DNA of 64,000 nucleotides from NCBI RefSeq assembly GCF_001623565.1, contig NZ_CP015196.1, forward strand, positions 1,137,501 to 1,201,500, in the 5' to 3' direction. This document shows positions 24,819-33,923 of this stretch, one piece after another. The notes beneath the pieces were generated by a model. It was given only the letters and a program-made list of their open reading frames with translations. It had not been told where the DNA came from and ran no database searches. The number at the start of each line of letters is the position of its first letter. The first letter of the stretch is position 1. The translations under genes and the position numbers were made by a program. This DNA comes from Streptococcus marmotae. Its GTDB lineage: Bacteria > Bacillota > Bacilli > Lactobacillales > Streptococcaceae.

Positions 24819-26103
24819 CTTTTTACATCAAGATAATCACAATATTCCTTGTTTAGTATAAATAATTCAAGATTTTTATCAATTTTCTTTTTTACTTGAT
24901 TACATAATGTTCTTTGTTTATTACTTCTATGTTTAGGTGGGCAAAAGCCTGACTTACAAATTAAAGCATTTGGACACTTCTGACATTCTGAATCTATAGT
25001 CAAGTACCATCTGTCAAATTTTTCATGATTAAATTTACCATGTACACTTCCAAAGATATTAGAATTAGAATACAAGGCAATAGTACATGTTTGAATCACA
25101 CCTTTTACGTTAAAAGTATAGTGATTTTTTCTGTTTGCATAACAGTTGAACAAATTCGTTATTATACCTCTAGCAGCGGGGACATTATATCCTTTTTTTA
25201 TAGCAAATTTTGATAATTCAAAGCTAGCATCTGGATCAGGCAATGTCACTTTATAATTTCGAGAACGCTCCCCACATCCCCAACTACCTACGTTATAAAA
25301 AAAAATCTAAATCGTTTATCATGCTTAAAAGATTCCCCATCTGATTCCAAAAAAATCTTAACATTATTGAAATTTTCTTTTGATATATTAAATCTTAAAT
25401 TACAACAAAAATTCAAATTTGAATTTTGTAAACATCTAATATTCTCGAGTATCTTACTATATGAACCTTTTCCATTGTGTAATACTCTTTGGAAATTATG
25501 ACTTTCCTCATCTCCATCAAGTGTTATTTGAAAACTACTAACGCTATATCCTAAAATTAACTGATGAATAATTCGTTCATTAAGCAGATATCCATTAGTT
25601 GTTATACTAGCAGAATAATCAAGTCCATTTTGAGAACAAATAGTCATAAATTTTTCTGAAAGATTCTTTATCGTTTTTAGCCCCAATAAAGGTTCTCCTC
25701 CAAACCATGATACATGCATATATTTAAACATAGATTCAGCTAATAATTTTTCTGTAAATTCGACTATCGCAGCCTCAGTTTCCTCGCTCATTTTTATATT
25801 TTCAAATTTTTCATAACAATATTTACATCTAAAATTGCAGTCTCCATGTGTTAAAATTGTAAATTCTAATGTCTCCATTTCAGTATTTCTAACATACTCT
25901 ATTGTCTTCTCAAATTCATTTTCTTCTTGAAAATAATTATACTTACTCAAATAATTTTCATACTGCCCCTTAACCACTAAATCATTTTCAACAGCATCTA
26001 ATAAATCATTTGTAATGAAGCAAGAGTGATTATTTTTACTATTAAAAAATAGCTCCCCTGTTTCGGTTTTCTTTCTTAAAATATATGGAGATAGTATCTG
26101 CAT
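24806..26103 (-). pseudogene. Radical SAM/SPASM peptide maturase, frameshifted in a T9 tract
   Basis: The N-terminal part has the radical SAM cysteines in HGDCNFRCKYCYEKFEN (CxxxCxxC, about residue 90) and SWFGGEPLLG. The C-terminal part has SPASM cysteines: CTIALY, then CQKCPNALICKSGFCPPKH. The frame breaks at a run of nine A on the plus strand (25297-25305): as read it ends FFFIT-stop. One extra T in the coding strand gives FFFYNVGSWGCGERSRNYKV and a continuous 432-residue enzyme ending DYLDVKREEV. The start MQILSPYILRKK at 26103 has TGAGGT upstream. It would install a crosslink in the neighbouring peptide. Confidence 0.85.
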
Positions 26104-26215
26104 TTTAAATACCTCAAAATTCATAATAATGGTAATAACTTCTATCACTATAGACAATTCAATACAGCTCAACTAGTACATTACTTTTGTGTTACCTAGT
26201 GAATTTCCAATGATA

Positions 26216-26260
26216 ATTTTACCAAATCATCATTTCGAGGTGATTTTTTCCCATATATGC
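26216..26260 (-). promoter_or_regulatory. Putative Rgg-controlled promoter of the maturase operon
   Basis: On the minus strand GCATATATGGGAA (26260-26248) is followed after 26 nt by an extended -10, TGGTAAAAT, with the hexamer at 26221-26216. The same 13-mer precedes the shp -10 by 27 nt. The motif begins 4 nt after the rgg stop codon. Transcription would leave a leader of about 105 nt before the maturase start. Confidence 0.65.
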
Positions 26261-26263
26261 TGA

Positions 26264-27127
26264 CTAACTATTTTCGGTTAACATTTTTTTCAAATGTCCT
26301 TCATAGGTCTGTGCCAAGTGGTCACTACCTGCTAACTTCATGGCTCCAATGCACTTCTTCATTTCAATAATCGCCAATTTACTTCCTGTTTTGCGATAAC
26401 GATAAAGACTTTGAGCATAAAGAAAAACAAGTCTTTCATAAATTTCTGTTTCGATAAAGAAGGACTGTTTCAATTGCTTCTCAAAATACAATGCATCCAT
26501 AAAATTTTGTCGCTCAATACAGGTAATATAGGCATTAAGTAACATGGTCGAAATCAAGCGTCGATTAGTAGGAATTTCTTTATAAAAGTCTGAACGTCTA
26601 GACATTTCCCTTGCTAAAATCATGAAAACATCATGTTTAAGGACATCTAAAGTGTTTGAAAAAATCAAAAGTTCATAATAACCCCAGTATTCTACACTAA
26701 ATAAATAATCAGTTAAATTCTCTAAATCCTGTTCATCGTAATAATTTTCTCCTGATAAATCTTGCAGGCGAATTTTCAATAAAATAATATTGATTTGATG
26801 AAATTTCTCACGTTTTTCTTCCGCTTCCATCTGAGAATAAAGAAGTTTTTTCATTCCTTCTACGTCTCGAGTAGACACAAAATGACGTACTTTCGATAAG
26901 AGTTCATTTAATTCATCTCTATGAAAATCATGAACTGCATACATAAATTCATCAACTGGCATGTTTATTACATCTAAAATGAGCATAAACTTTGAAATGG
27001 TTAAATCAGTTTCTCCTTTTTCAAACCGAGATAGTTGAGATGTTGATATGCCAGCATTTGCGACATCTTTTAATCGTAATCCCCTTGATTCTCGAAACTT
27101 TTTAAAAATTTCTCCAAAATTTTTCAT
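26264..27127 (-). CDS. rgg: Rgg-family transcriptional regulator
   Basis: A 287-residue Rgg/GadR/MutR protein. The N-terminal helix-turn-helix (about 5-60) has FKKFRESRGLRLKDVANAGI and STSQLSRFEKGETDLTISKF; the rest is the helical repeat domain that binds short hydrophobic peptides. The start MKNFGEIF at 27127 follows AGGAGGAAGAGAG. It is divergent from a pheromone gene encoding the EGIIVIVVG ending, the pheromone of the Rgg1358 group that controls streptide-type clusters. It probably activates shp and the maturase operon when the peptide is imported through the oligopeptide permease. Confidence 0.9.
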   Translation of the reverse strand: MKNFGEIFKKFRESRGLRLKDVANAGISTSQLSRFEKGETDLTISKFMLILDVINMPVDEFMYAVHDFHRDELNELLSKVRHFVSTRDVEGMKKLLYSQMEAEEKREKFHQINIILLKIRLQDLSGENYYDEQDLENLTDYLFSVEYWGYYELLIFSNTLDVLKHDVFMILAREMSRRSDFYKEIPTNRRLISTMLLNAYITCIERQNFMDALYFEKQLKQSFFIETEIYERLVFLYAQSLYRYRKTGSKLAIIEMKKCIGAMKLAGSDHLAQTYEGHLKKMLTENS

Positions 27128-27144
27128 CTCTCTTCCTCCTGCAC

Positions 27145-27190
27145 GCATATATGGGAATAATTTTTAGTTTGTTTCATAATAGCATACAAT
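27145..27190 (+). promoter_or_regulatory. Putative Rgg-controlled shp promoter
   Basis: GCATATATGGGAA (27145-27157) lies 27 nt upstream of TACAAT (27185-27190). The shp ATG follows at 27219 with GTGAGG as RBS. There is no good -35, as expected for an activator-dependent promoter. Confidence 0.65.
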
Positions 27191-27218
27191 AAAGAAAAAC
27201 AAAAGTGAGGATTATCAC

Positions 27219-27289
27219 ATGAAAAACACCATTTCTTAGCTCTTCTTCTTGCTGTTTTAGAAGGTATTATCGTCATTGTTGTAGGTTAA
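27219..27289 (+). pseudogene. shp: SHP pheromone gene, one base short (C-terminus EGIIVIVVG)
   Basis: GTGAGG and ATG at 27219 open a 71-nt stretch whose second reading frame ends FLALLLAVLEGIIVIVVG-stop. EGIIVIVVG is the mature pheromone of the SHP1358 group. From the ATG itself only MKNTIS is read, because five A follow the ATG where six would give MKKHHFLALLLAV and a 23-residue SHP of normal length. No alternative start codon exists in the pheromone frame downstream of the nearest in-frame stop. It is either a dead gene, a slippage switch or a base-call error. A strong terminator follows. Confidence 0.85.
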
Positions 27290-27290
27290 A

Positions 27291-27327
27291 AAAATCTAGT
27301 TGCTCGAAATGAACAACTAGATTTTTT
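27291..27327 (+). terminator. Terminator of shp
   Basis: AAAATCTAGTTG (27291-27302) pairs with CAACTAGATTTTTT (27313-27326) and runs into T residues, 2 nt after the shp stop codon. Confidence 0.88.
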
Positions 27328-27593
27328 GTTCCTGTTATAATAAAAAATAAGTAGTAATAGACGAAATGATCATTTTTGAAATTAAATGAGTATCAGAGAA
27401 AATCTTAGTCTAGAACTCAAGTAAAGGATTTTTCGTTAAACAATCCTATCCTAAGATTTCAGTCCGTTATTTTTTAGTGAAACACTCTATTCTAGGGTCA
27501 CAGTAAAGTGCTTTCAATAGATAACTTTTCTTTTTATTTTTCAAAGTCATTAATTGATTTATACCTATATTATGATAGAATGGAAATAGATTT
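27328..27593. other. Non-coding leader with nested hairpin
   Basis: Together with the terminator this is about 300 bases without a gene. AAATCTTAG (27400-27408) pairs with CTAAGATTT (27451-27459) and encloses AGGATT/AATCCT. It is followed by an imperfect repeat of AAACAATCCTATCCTAAGAT as AAACACTCTATTCTAGGGTC. The region may be the leader of the lipoate operon; the function is not evident. Confidence 0.35.
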
Positions 27594-28448
27594 ATGAAAG
27601 GGGTATCATTGCTGTTGTTACAGTCATTAGCAGATGTTTCACATTTAGTATACCAATCATCGGAAGATGATGTTACAGCCCCTATTGATGAGCTCGTTTT
27701 GGCGGATGTTTTTCTGAAGGAAGTAGATCGACAGAAAGGGCAACTCATCTGGCATCTCTGGCCTCTTGAAAGAACGGTTATTTTGGGAATGGCTGATTGC
27801 CGTTTGCCCCATTTTGAAAGAGGTGTAGAGCTGATTCGTCAGCATGGTTATCAACCGCTTGTTCGTTCTATCGGTGGGTTAGCTGTTGTAGCAGATGCGG
27901 GGATTATCAATCTTTCTTTAATCATCCCTGATCATCTGGGAGGGAAGAAGTTAGATATGAGACAGGCCTATCAGCTTATGGTAGCTTGTCTCAAGGAGAT
28001 TCTTCCAGTGGCTGCTCATAAAGTAGAAGTCCGTGAAATAAGTGATTCCTACTGTCCAGGGACCTACGATTTGAGTATCAGAGGCCAGAAATTTGCAGGC
28101 TTGGCGCAAAGACGCATCAAATCGGGTATTGCTATTTCAGCCTATATTAGTCTATCTGGTCAGCAGGAGGAACGCGGTGTGTTGATTCGGGAATTTTACC
28201 GGGTAGCTGCAGGGGATTCAGTGCCCCAACCAACCTATCCAAAAGTCAATCCTGCTTCGATGGCGACCTTATCTGATTTGCTCGATCAGCCTGTTCGAAT
28301 GGAAGATGTTGTGGGAGGGTTACACCAATTGATACAGAACCTAGGACAAAGATCGATAGACTATCATCTGAGTTTGGAAAATTTAGCAGATTTTGCGAAA
28401 GGTAAGCAAGATGCAATAGAACGTCATCAGAAAGTAGGGATAGGTTAA
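27594..28448 (+). CDS. Octanoyl/lipoyl transferase, LipL-like (BPL/LPL family)
   Basis: A 284-residue BPL/LplA-fold protein. It has RSIGGLAVVADAGIINLSLI in place of the ligase RRxGGG motif and SYCPGTYDLSIRGQKFAGLAQRR, whose cysteine matches the LipL amidotransferase nucleophile. Such enzymes move lipoyl or octanoyl groups from GcvH to target proteins. The ATG at 27594 has a poor RBS; a TTG at 27609 with AAAGGGG upstream is a good alternative start. It heads the operon containing GcvH-L, macrodomain and SirTM genes, so GcvH-L is a likely donor or acceptor. Confidence 0.78.
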   Translation: MKGVSLLLLQSLADVSHLVYQSSEDDVTAPIDELVLADVFLKEVDRQKGQLIWHLWPLERTVILGMADCRLPHFERGVELIRQHGYQPLVRSIGGLAVVADAGIINLSLIIPDHLGGKKLDMRQAYQLMVACLKEILPVAAHKVEVREISDSYCPGTYDLSIRGQKFAGLAQRRIKSGIAISAYISLSGQQEERGVLIREFYRVAAGDSVPQPTYPKVNPASMATLSDLLDQPVRMEDVVGGLHQLIQNLGQRSIDYHLSLENLADFAKGKQDAIERHQKVGIG

Positions 28449-28449
28449 T

Positions 28450-29649
28450 ATGGTAGATATAAGTCGCTTATTTACACCATTTTCTATGGGAGATGGTATC
28501 GAATTGGACAATCGCTTTGTTCTATCGCCCATGGTGACTAATTCCTCTAGCAAGGAAGGTTATGTTAGTCAGGATGATTTGGCTTATGCGAAGCGCCGAG
28601 CAGCAGCTGCACCCTTGCAAATTACAGGCGCAGCCTATGTCAATCCTTACGGTCAATTGTTTGAATTTGGCTTTAGTGTATCCAAGGATGAAGATATTGC
28701 TGGTCTTCGTCAATTAGCACAGGCCATGAAAGCAGAAGGAGCAATAGCTATCTTGCAACTGACGCATGCGGGACGTTTTTCTTCGCATACACTAGCACGA
28801 GAAGGCTTTGTCTATGGTCCAAGTCCGATGCATTTGCAATCGCCTATTCCTCACGATGTTAAGGCTCTAACAGTTGAACAAATCAAGGATATCGTAGAGG
28901 ATTATCGTCAAGCAACAAGACGAGCCATTGAAGCTGGATTTGATGGTGTGGAAGTGTCTTCTGCCCAACGCTTACTTATTCAGACTTTTTTCTCTACTTT
29001 TTCCAATCAGCGTGCAGATGATTATGGTGCGCAAGATTTTTCTAGTAGGGCACGGTTAACCTTTGAAGTGTTGGAGGCTGTTCACGGGGTAATCGTTAGT
29101 GAAGCAAGACGTCCTTTTCTGCTTGGTTTTCGAGCAACTCCTGAGGAAACGAGGGGGCATCAGATTGGCTATTCGATTGACGAATTTCTCCAATTAGTCA
29201 AGGAGGTAATGGACAGAGTGCCTCTTGCTTATTTGGCGATTGCTAGCTGGGGACATGATGTTTTTCGGAATCGCATTCGCTCTACTGGTCGCTATCAAGG
29301 ACAATTAGTCAACCAAGTGATTTATCAACAGTTGAAGGGACAGATTCCCATTATGGCAACAGGCGGTATCAATAGTTCTGAAAAGGCGATTGAGGCCTTG
29401 GCACATGCAGATTTGGTTGGAGCTTCAACTCCCTTTATCGTGGATCCTGAGTTTGTTCAAAAGATAAGAGAAAATCGAGCGCAGGATATTCATTTGAAGA
29501 TTAAAGCTGCGGACTTGCCTTCCTTAGCGATTCCTCAAGCTTCTTTTAAGGATATTGTTCCGTTAATGGATTATGGAGAATCCTTGCCTGCTGATTCGCG
29601 TAGTTTGTTTCGAGAGTTGGCTATCAATTATGAGAAGGAGGAAGCATGA
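28450..29649 (+). CDS. NADH:flavin oxidoreductase, Old Yellow Enzyme family
   Basis: A 399-residue FMN-dependent TIM-barrel oxidoreductase starting MVDISRLFTPFSMGDGIELD. Motifs include RFVLSPMVTNSSS at the flavin site, LQLTHAGRFS, FDGVEVSSAQRLLIQTFFS and PIMATGGINSSEKAIEALAH binding the phosphate. This kind of enzyme accompanies the GcvH-L/SirTM operon in streptococci and staphylococci. Its substrate is unknown. It starts 1 bp after the LipL-like gene stop and overlaps the next gene by 4 bp. Confidence 0.85.
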   Translation: MVDISRLFTPFSMGDGIELDNRFVLSPMVTNSSSKEGYVSQDDLAYAKRRAAAAPLQITGAAYVNPYGQLFEFGFSVSKDEDIAGLRQLAQAMKAEGAIAILQLTHAGRFSSHTLAREGFVYGPSPMHLQSPIPHDVKALTVEQIKDIVEDYRQATRRAIEAGFDGVEVSSAQRLLIQTFFSTFSNQRADDYGAQDFSSRARLTFEVLEAVHGVIVSEARRPFLLGFRATPEETRGHQIGYSIDEFLQLVKEVMDRVPLAYLAIASWGHDVFRNRIRSTGRYQGQLVNQVIYQQLKGQIPIMATGGINSSEKAIEALAHADLVGASTPFIVDPEFVQKIRENRAQDIHLKIKAADLPSLAIPQASFKDIVPLMDYGESLPADSRSLFRELAINYEKEEA

Positions 29650-30635
29650 AGTTTGGTATTTTAGACTATGGGGTTATTGATGAGGAACAGACAGCAGAGG
29701 AGGCCTTACAGGCGACAGTGGCTTTAGCTATACGGGCTGATGAGCTTGGTTTTCATCGTTTTTGGGTTGCAGAGCACCACAATCTTCCTGCTTTTTCAAT
29801 TAGCACTCCAGAAATCGTGATGGCTCATTTGGCCAACCAAACCAAGACAATTCGAATTGGTTCTGGTGGGATTATGGGGTTACATTATAGCCCCTATAAG
29901 GTGGCAGAAATTGCCCGTACCCTAGCTGCCTTGTATCCAGAACGGATAGATATTGGCTTGGGCAATTCATTGGGGACAGCTCTCGTTCATCAACATTTAA
30001 ACAGCCTCTATACTAGTCGAGAATATGGTATCTGGTTAGAAAAGCTATTGAGTTATCTGAAGGATGAAACTGCAGCTATTACAGCTAGTCCCAAGTCCCA
30101 ATCTCCAGTCGAATTATTCGTTTTAGGAACGGGAGGTCGTTCGGTTCATGAGGCGGTACGATTAGGAATGGGCTTTACCTATGGTAGCTTTCCGTTCATC
30201 GTTCAAAATCCTCTAGAAACAGCAGCTACATTAGGGACAGCCTACCGCGAGGGACATCTAGCTTCTACTCAGAAACAAAGGAAATTCCTCCTAGCTTTGT
30301 TTGTTGTGATTGCCGAGACGCAGGAGCAAGCAGAAGAGTTGGCTCGTCCCTTGGATTTATGGATGTTGGGGAAAAATGATTTTAATGAATTTTCCCATTA
30401 TCCTAGTGGGGAAACAGCTAGAACATATATCGTGACGGATGCTGAAAAAGTTCAGATGGCAGCAAATCGTACACGAATGTTGGTTGGAGATGTCGCTATG
30501 GTTCAGCAGGCAGTTCAAGAATTGGTTACAGTATCAGGAGCGGATGAAGTAATCTTTATTCCCCTTATTCCTGACCAGACTAACCGAATGAAAGCCTTGG
30601 AACTGTTAGCGACTATTGAAATAGATGATAAATAA
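29646..30635 (+). CDS. LLM-class (luciferase-like) flavin-dependent oxidoreductase
   Basis: A 329-residue bacterial-luciferase-like protein: [20 protein letters not shown] and [20 protein letters not shown] are the diagnostic segments of this family (MsnO8-like group). It probably uses reduced FMN and oxygen; its substrate is unknown. It overlaps the OYE gene by 4 bp and precedes gcvH-L, as in the SirTM operons described by Rack and colleagues in streptococci and staphylococci. Confidence 0.85.
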   Translation: MKFGILDYGVIDEEQTAEEALQATVALAIRADELGFHRFWVAEHHNLPAFSISTPEIVMAHLANQTKTIRIGSGGIMGLHYSPYKVAEIARTLAALYPERIDIGLGNSLGTALVHQHLNSLYTSREYGIWLEKLLSYLKDETAAITASPKSQSPVELFVLGTGGRSVHEAVRLGMGFTYGSFPFIVQNPLETAATLGTAYREGHLASTQKQRKFLLALFVVIAETQEQAEELARPLDLWMLGKNDFNEFSHYPSGETARTYIVTDAEKVQMAANRTRMLVGDVAMVQQAVQELVTVSGADEVIFIPLIPDQTNRMKALELLATIEIDDK

Positions 30636-30648
30636 GAAAGGAAATCGT

Positions 30649-30981
30649 ATGAAAAAAATTGCAAATTATCTTTGGATTGAACAAGAGGAAGAACAATATG
30701 TCATCAGCATGACACCAGAATTACAAGATGATATTGGAACCATTGGCTATGTGGAATTTTCAGAAGGGGATGTGCTGGAAAAAGACGATGTAATTTTAAA
30801 CTTAGAGGCGTCAAAAACGGTAATGGCGATTTTGAGTCCATTAGCTGGTAAGATTGTTGAGTGTAATACGGCAGCTTTAGAACAGCCTCTCTTATTAAAT
30901 TCAGCAGATCCGGCAGAGCATTGGTTGATTAAGTTGACAGATGTCGATGCTCTAGAATTTGAAGCTCTCGAAGATGCGTAA
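30649..30981 (+). CDS. GcvH-like lipoyl carrier protein (GcvH-L)
   Basis: A 110-residue lipoyl-domain protein. The lipoylated lysine lies in [18 protein letters not shown]. In related operons this protein must be lipoylated before SirTM can ADP-ribosylate it, and the macrodomain protein removes the mark. No other glycine-cleavage genes are seen here, so it serves this signalling operon rather than glycine breakdown. The ATG at 30649 has AGAAAGG upstream. Confidence 0.88.
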   Translation: MKKIANYLWIEQEEEQYVISMTPELQDDIGTIGYVEFSEGDVLEKDDVILNLEASKTVMAILSPLAGKIVECNTAALEQPLLLNSADPAEHWLIKLTDVDALEFEALEDA

Positions 30982-31759
30982 AGAACGGGAATGTCAACTG
31001 TTTAAGCAAATGATTGGTTTCTTAGGTGGTGAAGAAGGAATCAGCGAGGATAGGGAGGAGTTGTTTCTTATCTGGCGAGGCTTAGTCAATCAACGACCAG
31101 CTGGTCCTCTTTCAGAAGAATACCTCGCTTGTGAAAAAGAATTTCTAACCGCCTATCATCAGCAACACCAGTGTTCTCTAGCAGATTGTGAAAAAACGCT
31201 TCATCCCAATATCTTACTCTACTATGGGGATATTTGTCATTTGCAGGTAGATGCCATTGTCAATGCGGCAAATAGTGAGTTATTAGGTTGTTTTCTGCCC
31301 AATCATGGCTGTATTGATAATGCTATCCATTTTTATGCAGGAGCAGAACTCCGCAATGCGTGTGCGGAATTGATGAAACAACAAGGGCATAGAGAACCAG
31401 TAGGACAGGTAAAGGTCACAAAGGGGTATGCCCTACCTGCCAGGCTAATCTTTCATACGGTAGGCCCAAGAATTCCAGAAGGGAGGAGACCTTCTCCTAT
31501 TCGGGAAAATCTCCTAAGACAATGCTATCTATCCTGTCTCAACCGAGCGCGTGAAGAAGGTCTTGCGACAGTGGCATTTTGCGCGATCTCAACAGGAGAA
31601 TTCGCTTATCCTAAAAAAGAGGCAGCAGCACTTGCTATTCAAACGGTGGACGATTGGTTGAGCGAAACAGCTTATCCACTGACCGTTATCTTTACCTTGT
31701 ACACAGAAGAAGATGCTAGTTATTATGAAGAAGAACTAAGAGAAAAGGAGAAGTCATGA
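30974..31759 (+). CDS. Macrodomain ADP-ribosyl hydrolase (SirTM-linked)
   Basis: A 261-residue protein with an N-terminal helical region and a macrodomain from about residue 80: [20 protein letters not shown], then [35 protein letters not shown] and [17 protein letters not shown] for ADP-ribose binding. Zinc-dependent SirTM-linked macrodomains carry the extra cysteine/histidine loop [11 protein letters not shown] seen here. It reverses modification of GcvH-L. The ATG at 30974 overlaps the gcvH-L end, and its own end overlaps the SirTM start by 4 bp. Confidence 0.88.
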   Translation: MRKERECQLFKQMIGFLGGEEGISEDREELFLIWRGLVNQRPAGPLSEEYLACEKEFLTAYHQQHQCSLADCEKTLHPNILLYYGDICHLQVDAIVNAANSELLGCFLPNHGCIDNAIHFYAGAELRNACAELMKQQGHREPVGQVKVTKGYALPARLIFHTVGPRIPEGRRPSPIRENLLRQCYLSCLNRAREEGLATVAFCAISTGEFAYPKKEAAALAIQTVDDWLSETAYPLTVIFTLYTEEDASYYEEELREKEKS

Positions 31760-32654
31760 CGCAGTGGAAAGCACTGGAGAGTGATCAGGATGAGCCTGAG
31801 AAATTAGCTGCTCTGATAAGGGAGGCAGATGCTGTCGTTGTGGGAATCGGAGCAGGAATGTCAGCTGCAGACGGTTTTACCTACATCGGAGAACGGTTTG
31901 AAACTGCCTTTCCTGATTTTATTGCAAAATATGGTCTTCTAGATATGTTGCAGGCCAGTTTGTATCAGTTTGCGAGTTTAGAAGAATATTGGGCTTTTCA
32001 AAGTCGCTTTGTCGCCTTGAACTATCTGGATCAACCGGTCGGACAAACCTATCTATTTTTGAAGGAAATCCTTGAGACAACCTCCTATCATATCATTACG
32101 ACCAATGCGGACAATGCCTTTGCAGCAGCTGCTTATGATATGGATAAAGTGTTTCATATTCAAGGTGAGTACGGCTTATGGCAATGTAGCCGCTTTTGCC
32201 ACCAACAGACCTATCGGGATGATGCATTGATTCGTAAAATGATTGCGGAACAAAAGGAGATGAAGATTCCGCGGGATTTGATTCCTTATTGTCCAAGGTG
32301 TGAGCACCTTTTGAAATCAATAAGCGTAATGCAGAAAAAGGAATGGTTGAGGATGCAGATTTCTTTGAGCAAAAAGAACGCTATGATCGCTTTTTAGCAG
32401 ATCATGAAGGACAAAAAGTCCTCTATCTGGAAATTGGAGTCGGCTATACAACACCACAATTTATTAAGCATCCTTTTCAGAAGCAAACCCAGGAAAATCC
32501 TGCCGCCCTCTTTGTAACCCTGAACCAAAAGCAGTATCGGATTCCACCAGCTATTCAACCTCAAAGTGTTCAACTAACCAGCCATATCGCAGATTTAATT
32601 ACTAAAACGAAAGAATATTTGATGAAAGAAAGGAAAAATGATGTACCTTATTGA
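31756..32654 (+). pseudogene. SirTM ADP-ribosyltransferase sirtuin, one-base frameshift
   Basis: The M-class sirtuin starts [20 protein letters not shown]. The NAD-binding [14 protein letters not shown] and [11 protein letters not shown] (asparagine and aspartate of the sirtuin core) are intact. Near 32302 the frame is lost: TGTGAGCACC reads CEH, whereas TGTGGAGCACC would read [20 protein letters not shown] and continue to DVPY, giving 299 residues. One missing G in a GG pair explains it. As written the protein is truncated within the zinc-binding region (CPRC), so GcvH-L ADP-ribosylation would be lost while the macrodomain remains. Confidence 0.85.
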
Positions 32655-33660
32655 ACCTATTCGCAATGGAAAATATGTTGCGGACGGTGCAGTTGCCCTT
32701 GCTATGCAAGTTTATGTCCAGCAACATGTCTTTTTAGATGATGATATTTTGTTTCCTTATTATTGTGAGTCAAAAGTAGAGATTGGTAAGTTTCAAAATG
32801 CGCTTGTCGAGATCAACGAAGACTATCTCAAGGAAAACAACATCTTGCTTGTTCGCCGTGATACTGGGGGAGGTGCAGTATATGTTGATTCTGGTGCAGT
32901 TAATGTCTGCTATCTGATTCAGGATAATGGTATCTTTGGTGATTTTAAACGGGCCTATGCTCCTGCCATCCGCGCCCTCAATGAATTGGGAGTAACTCAG
33001 GTTGAACAAACTGGTCGCAATGACCTAGTGATTGAAGGTAAAAAAGTCTCTGGCGCTGCCATGACTATTTCTAACAATCGGGTTTACGGTGGGTACTCTC
33101 TCCTCTTGGATGTAGACTATGAGGCGATGGAGAAGGTTCTTCATCCAAACCGAAAGAAAATTGAATCAAAAGGGATTAAATCAGTTAGAAGTCGTGTCGG
33201 CAGTATTCGTCCTTTTTTAGCAGATGAGTACCAAGCTATTACAACGGATGAATTTAAAAATCTGATGACATGCAAATTGCTGGGAATTACTAGCCTTGAT
33301 CAAGCAAAACGCTATGAATTGACAGATGACGATTGGGCTGCGATTGATCAATTGGTTGCTGATAAATATAAAAACTGGGAATGGAATTATGGCAATTCTC
33401 CCCAGTACAGTTACCACCGAGACGGTCGTTTTGCAGCTGGAACCATTGATATTCACTTGGATATGGATAAGGGACGGATTGCACATTGTAAAATCTATGG
33501 TGATTTCTTTGGAAAAGGTGATGTGGCAGAAGTTGAGCAAGCTTTAATAGGACATCGAATGGAAAAAGACGATATTCGTATGGTTTTAGAGACAATTGAT
33601 TTGTCACGCTATTTCGGTAAAGTATCAGCGGATGAGTTGCTCGAGTTGATTTTTAGCTGA
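32641..33660 (+). CDS. lplA: Lipoate-protein ligase
   Basis: A 339-residue two-domain ligase that activates lipoate with ATP and attaches it to lysines. The catalytic site [20 protein letters not shown] (about 75-94) includes the RRxGGG lipoyl-AMP loop, and [16 protein letters not shown] carries the catalytic lysine. A C-terminal accessory domain spans about 250-339. The second ATG of the ATGATG pair (32641) has the better spacing to AAAGG. It overlaps the end of the SirTM gene and closes the operon. In related operons this ligase lipoylates GcvH-L. Confidence 0.88.
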   Translation: MYLIEPIRNGKYVADGAVALAMQVYVQQHVFLDDDILFPYYCESKVEIGKFQNALVEINEDYLKENNILLVRRDTGGGAVYVDSGAVNVCYLIQDNGIFGDFKRAYAPAIRALNELGVTQVEQTGRNDLVIEGKKVSGAAMTISNNRVYGGYSLLLDVDYEAMEKVLHPNRKKIESKGIKSVRSRVGSIRPFLADEYQAITTDEFKNLMTCKLLGITSLDQAKRYELTDDDWAAIDQLVADKYKNWEWNYGNSPQYSYHRDGRFAAGTIDIHLDMDKGRIAHCKIYGDFFGKGDVAEVEQALIGHRMEKDDIRMVLETIDLSRYFGKVSADELLELIFS

Positions 33661-33671
33661 GTCAGAAGCAG

Positions 33672-33700
33672 TTGCAATTTCTCAGAAAATCTGCTACAAT
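33672..33700 (+). promoter_or_regulatory. Promoter of the valS T-box operon
   Basis: TTGCAA (33672-33677), 17-bp spacer, TACAAT (33695-33700), directly upstream of the T-box leader. Confidence 0.7.
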
Positions 33701-33706
33701 AAAGCC

Positions 33707-33896
33707 AATCAGAGGGATAGTGAGTTTGTCTGTTACAGAAAGCGGTGGCGCTGAGAAATCCGCACAGATGTCAGTATGGGTTGCTGAGGATTGAGAATAG
33801 AAATAAGAACAAGAGCGGGCATTTGCCCGAATTTGGGTGGTACCGCGGAAATTAGCATTAACTTTCGTCCCTGTCGTATGGCAGGGGCGTTTTTGT
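33707..33896 (+). promoter_or_regulatory. T-box riboswitch (tRNA-Val-responsive, inferred)
   Basis: The antiterminator core TGGGTGGTACCGCG (33834-33847) is the diagnostic T-box sequence. A long stem-I region lies before it, and a terminator stem CGTCCCTG/CAGGGGCG with T run follows it (33866-33894). Uncharged tRNA binding would allow read-through into the operon. The downstream synthetase gene is valS, about 2.1 kb away, so valine specificity is inferred. A GTC in GATGTCAGT is a candidate specifier codon. Confidence 0.85.
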
Positions 33897-33923
33897 GTCA
33901 GATGAGAGAAAGTGAGGCAAGTT

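Noticed and set aside
26104..26172. In-frame upstream extension of the maturase reading ELSIVIEVITIIMNFEVF, which looks like a short hydrophobic peptide
   Set aside because: It has no ribosome binding site and opens with TTG, while ATG at 26103 has TGAGGT in good position; the true SHP is found divergent from rgg.
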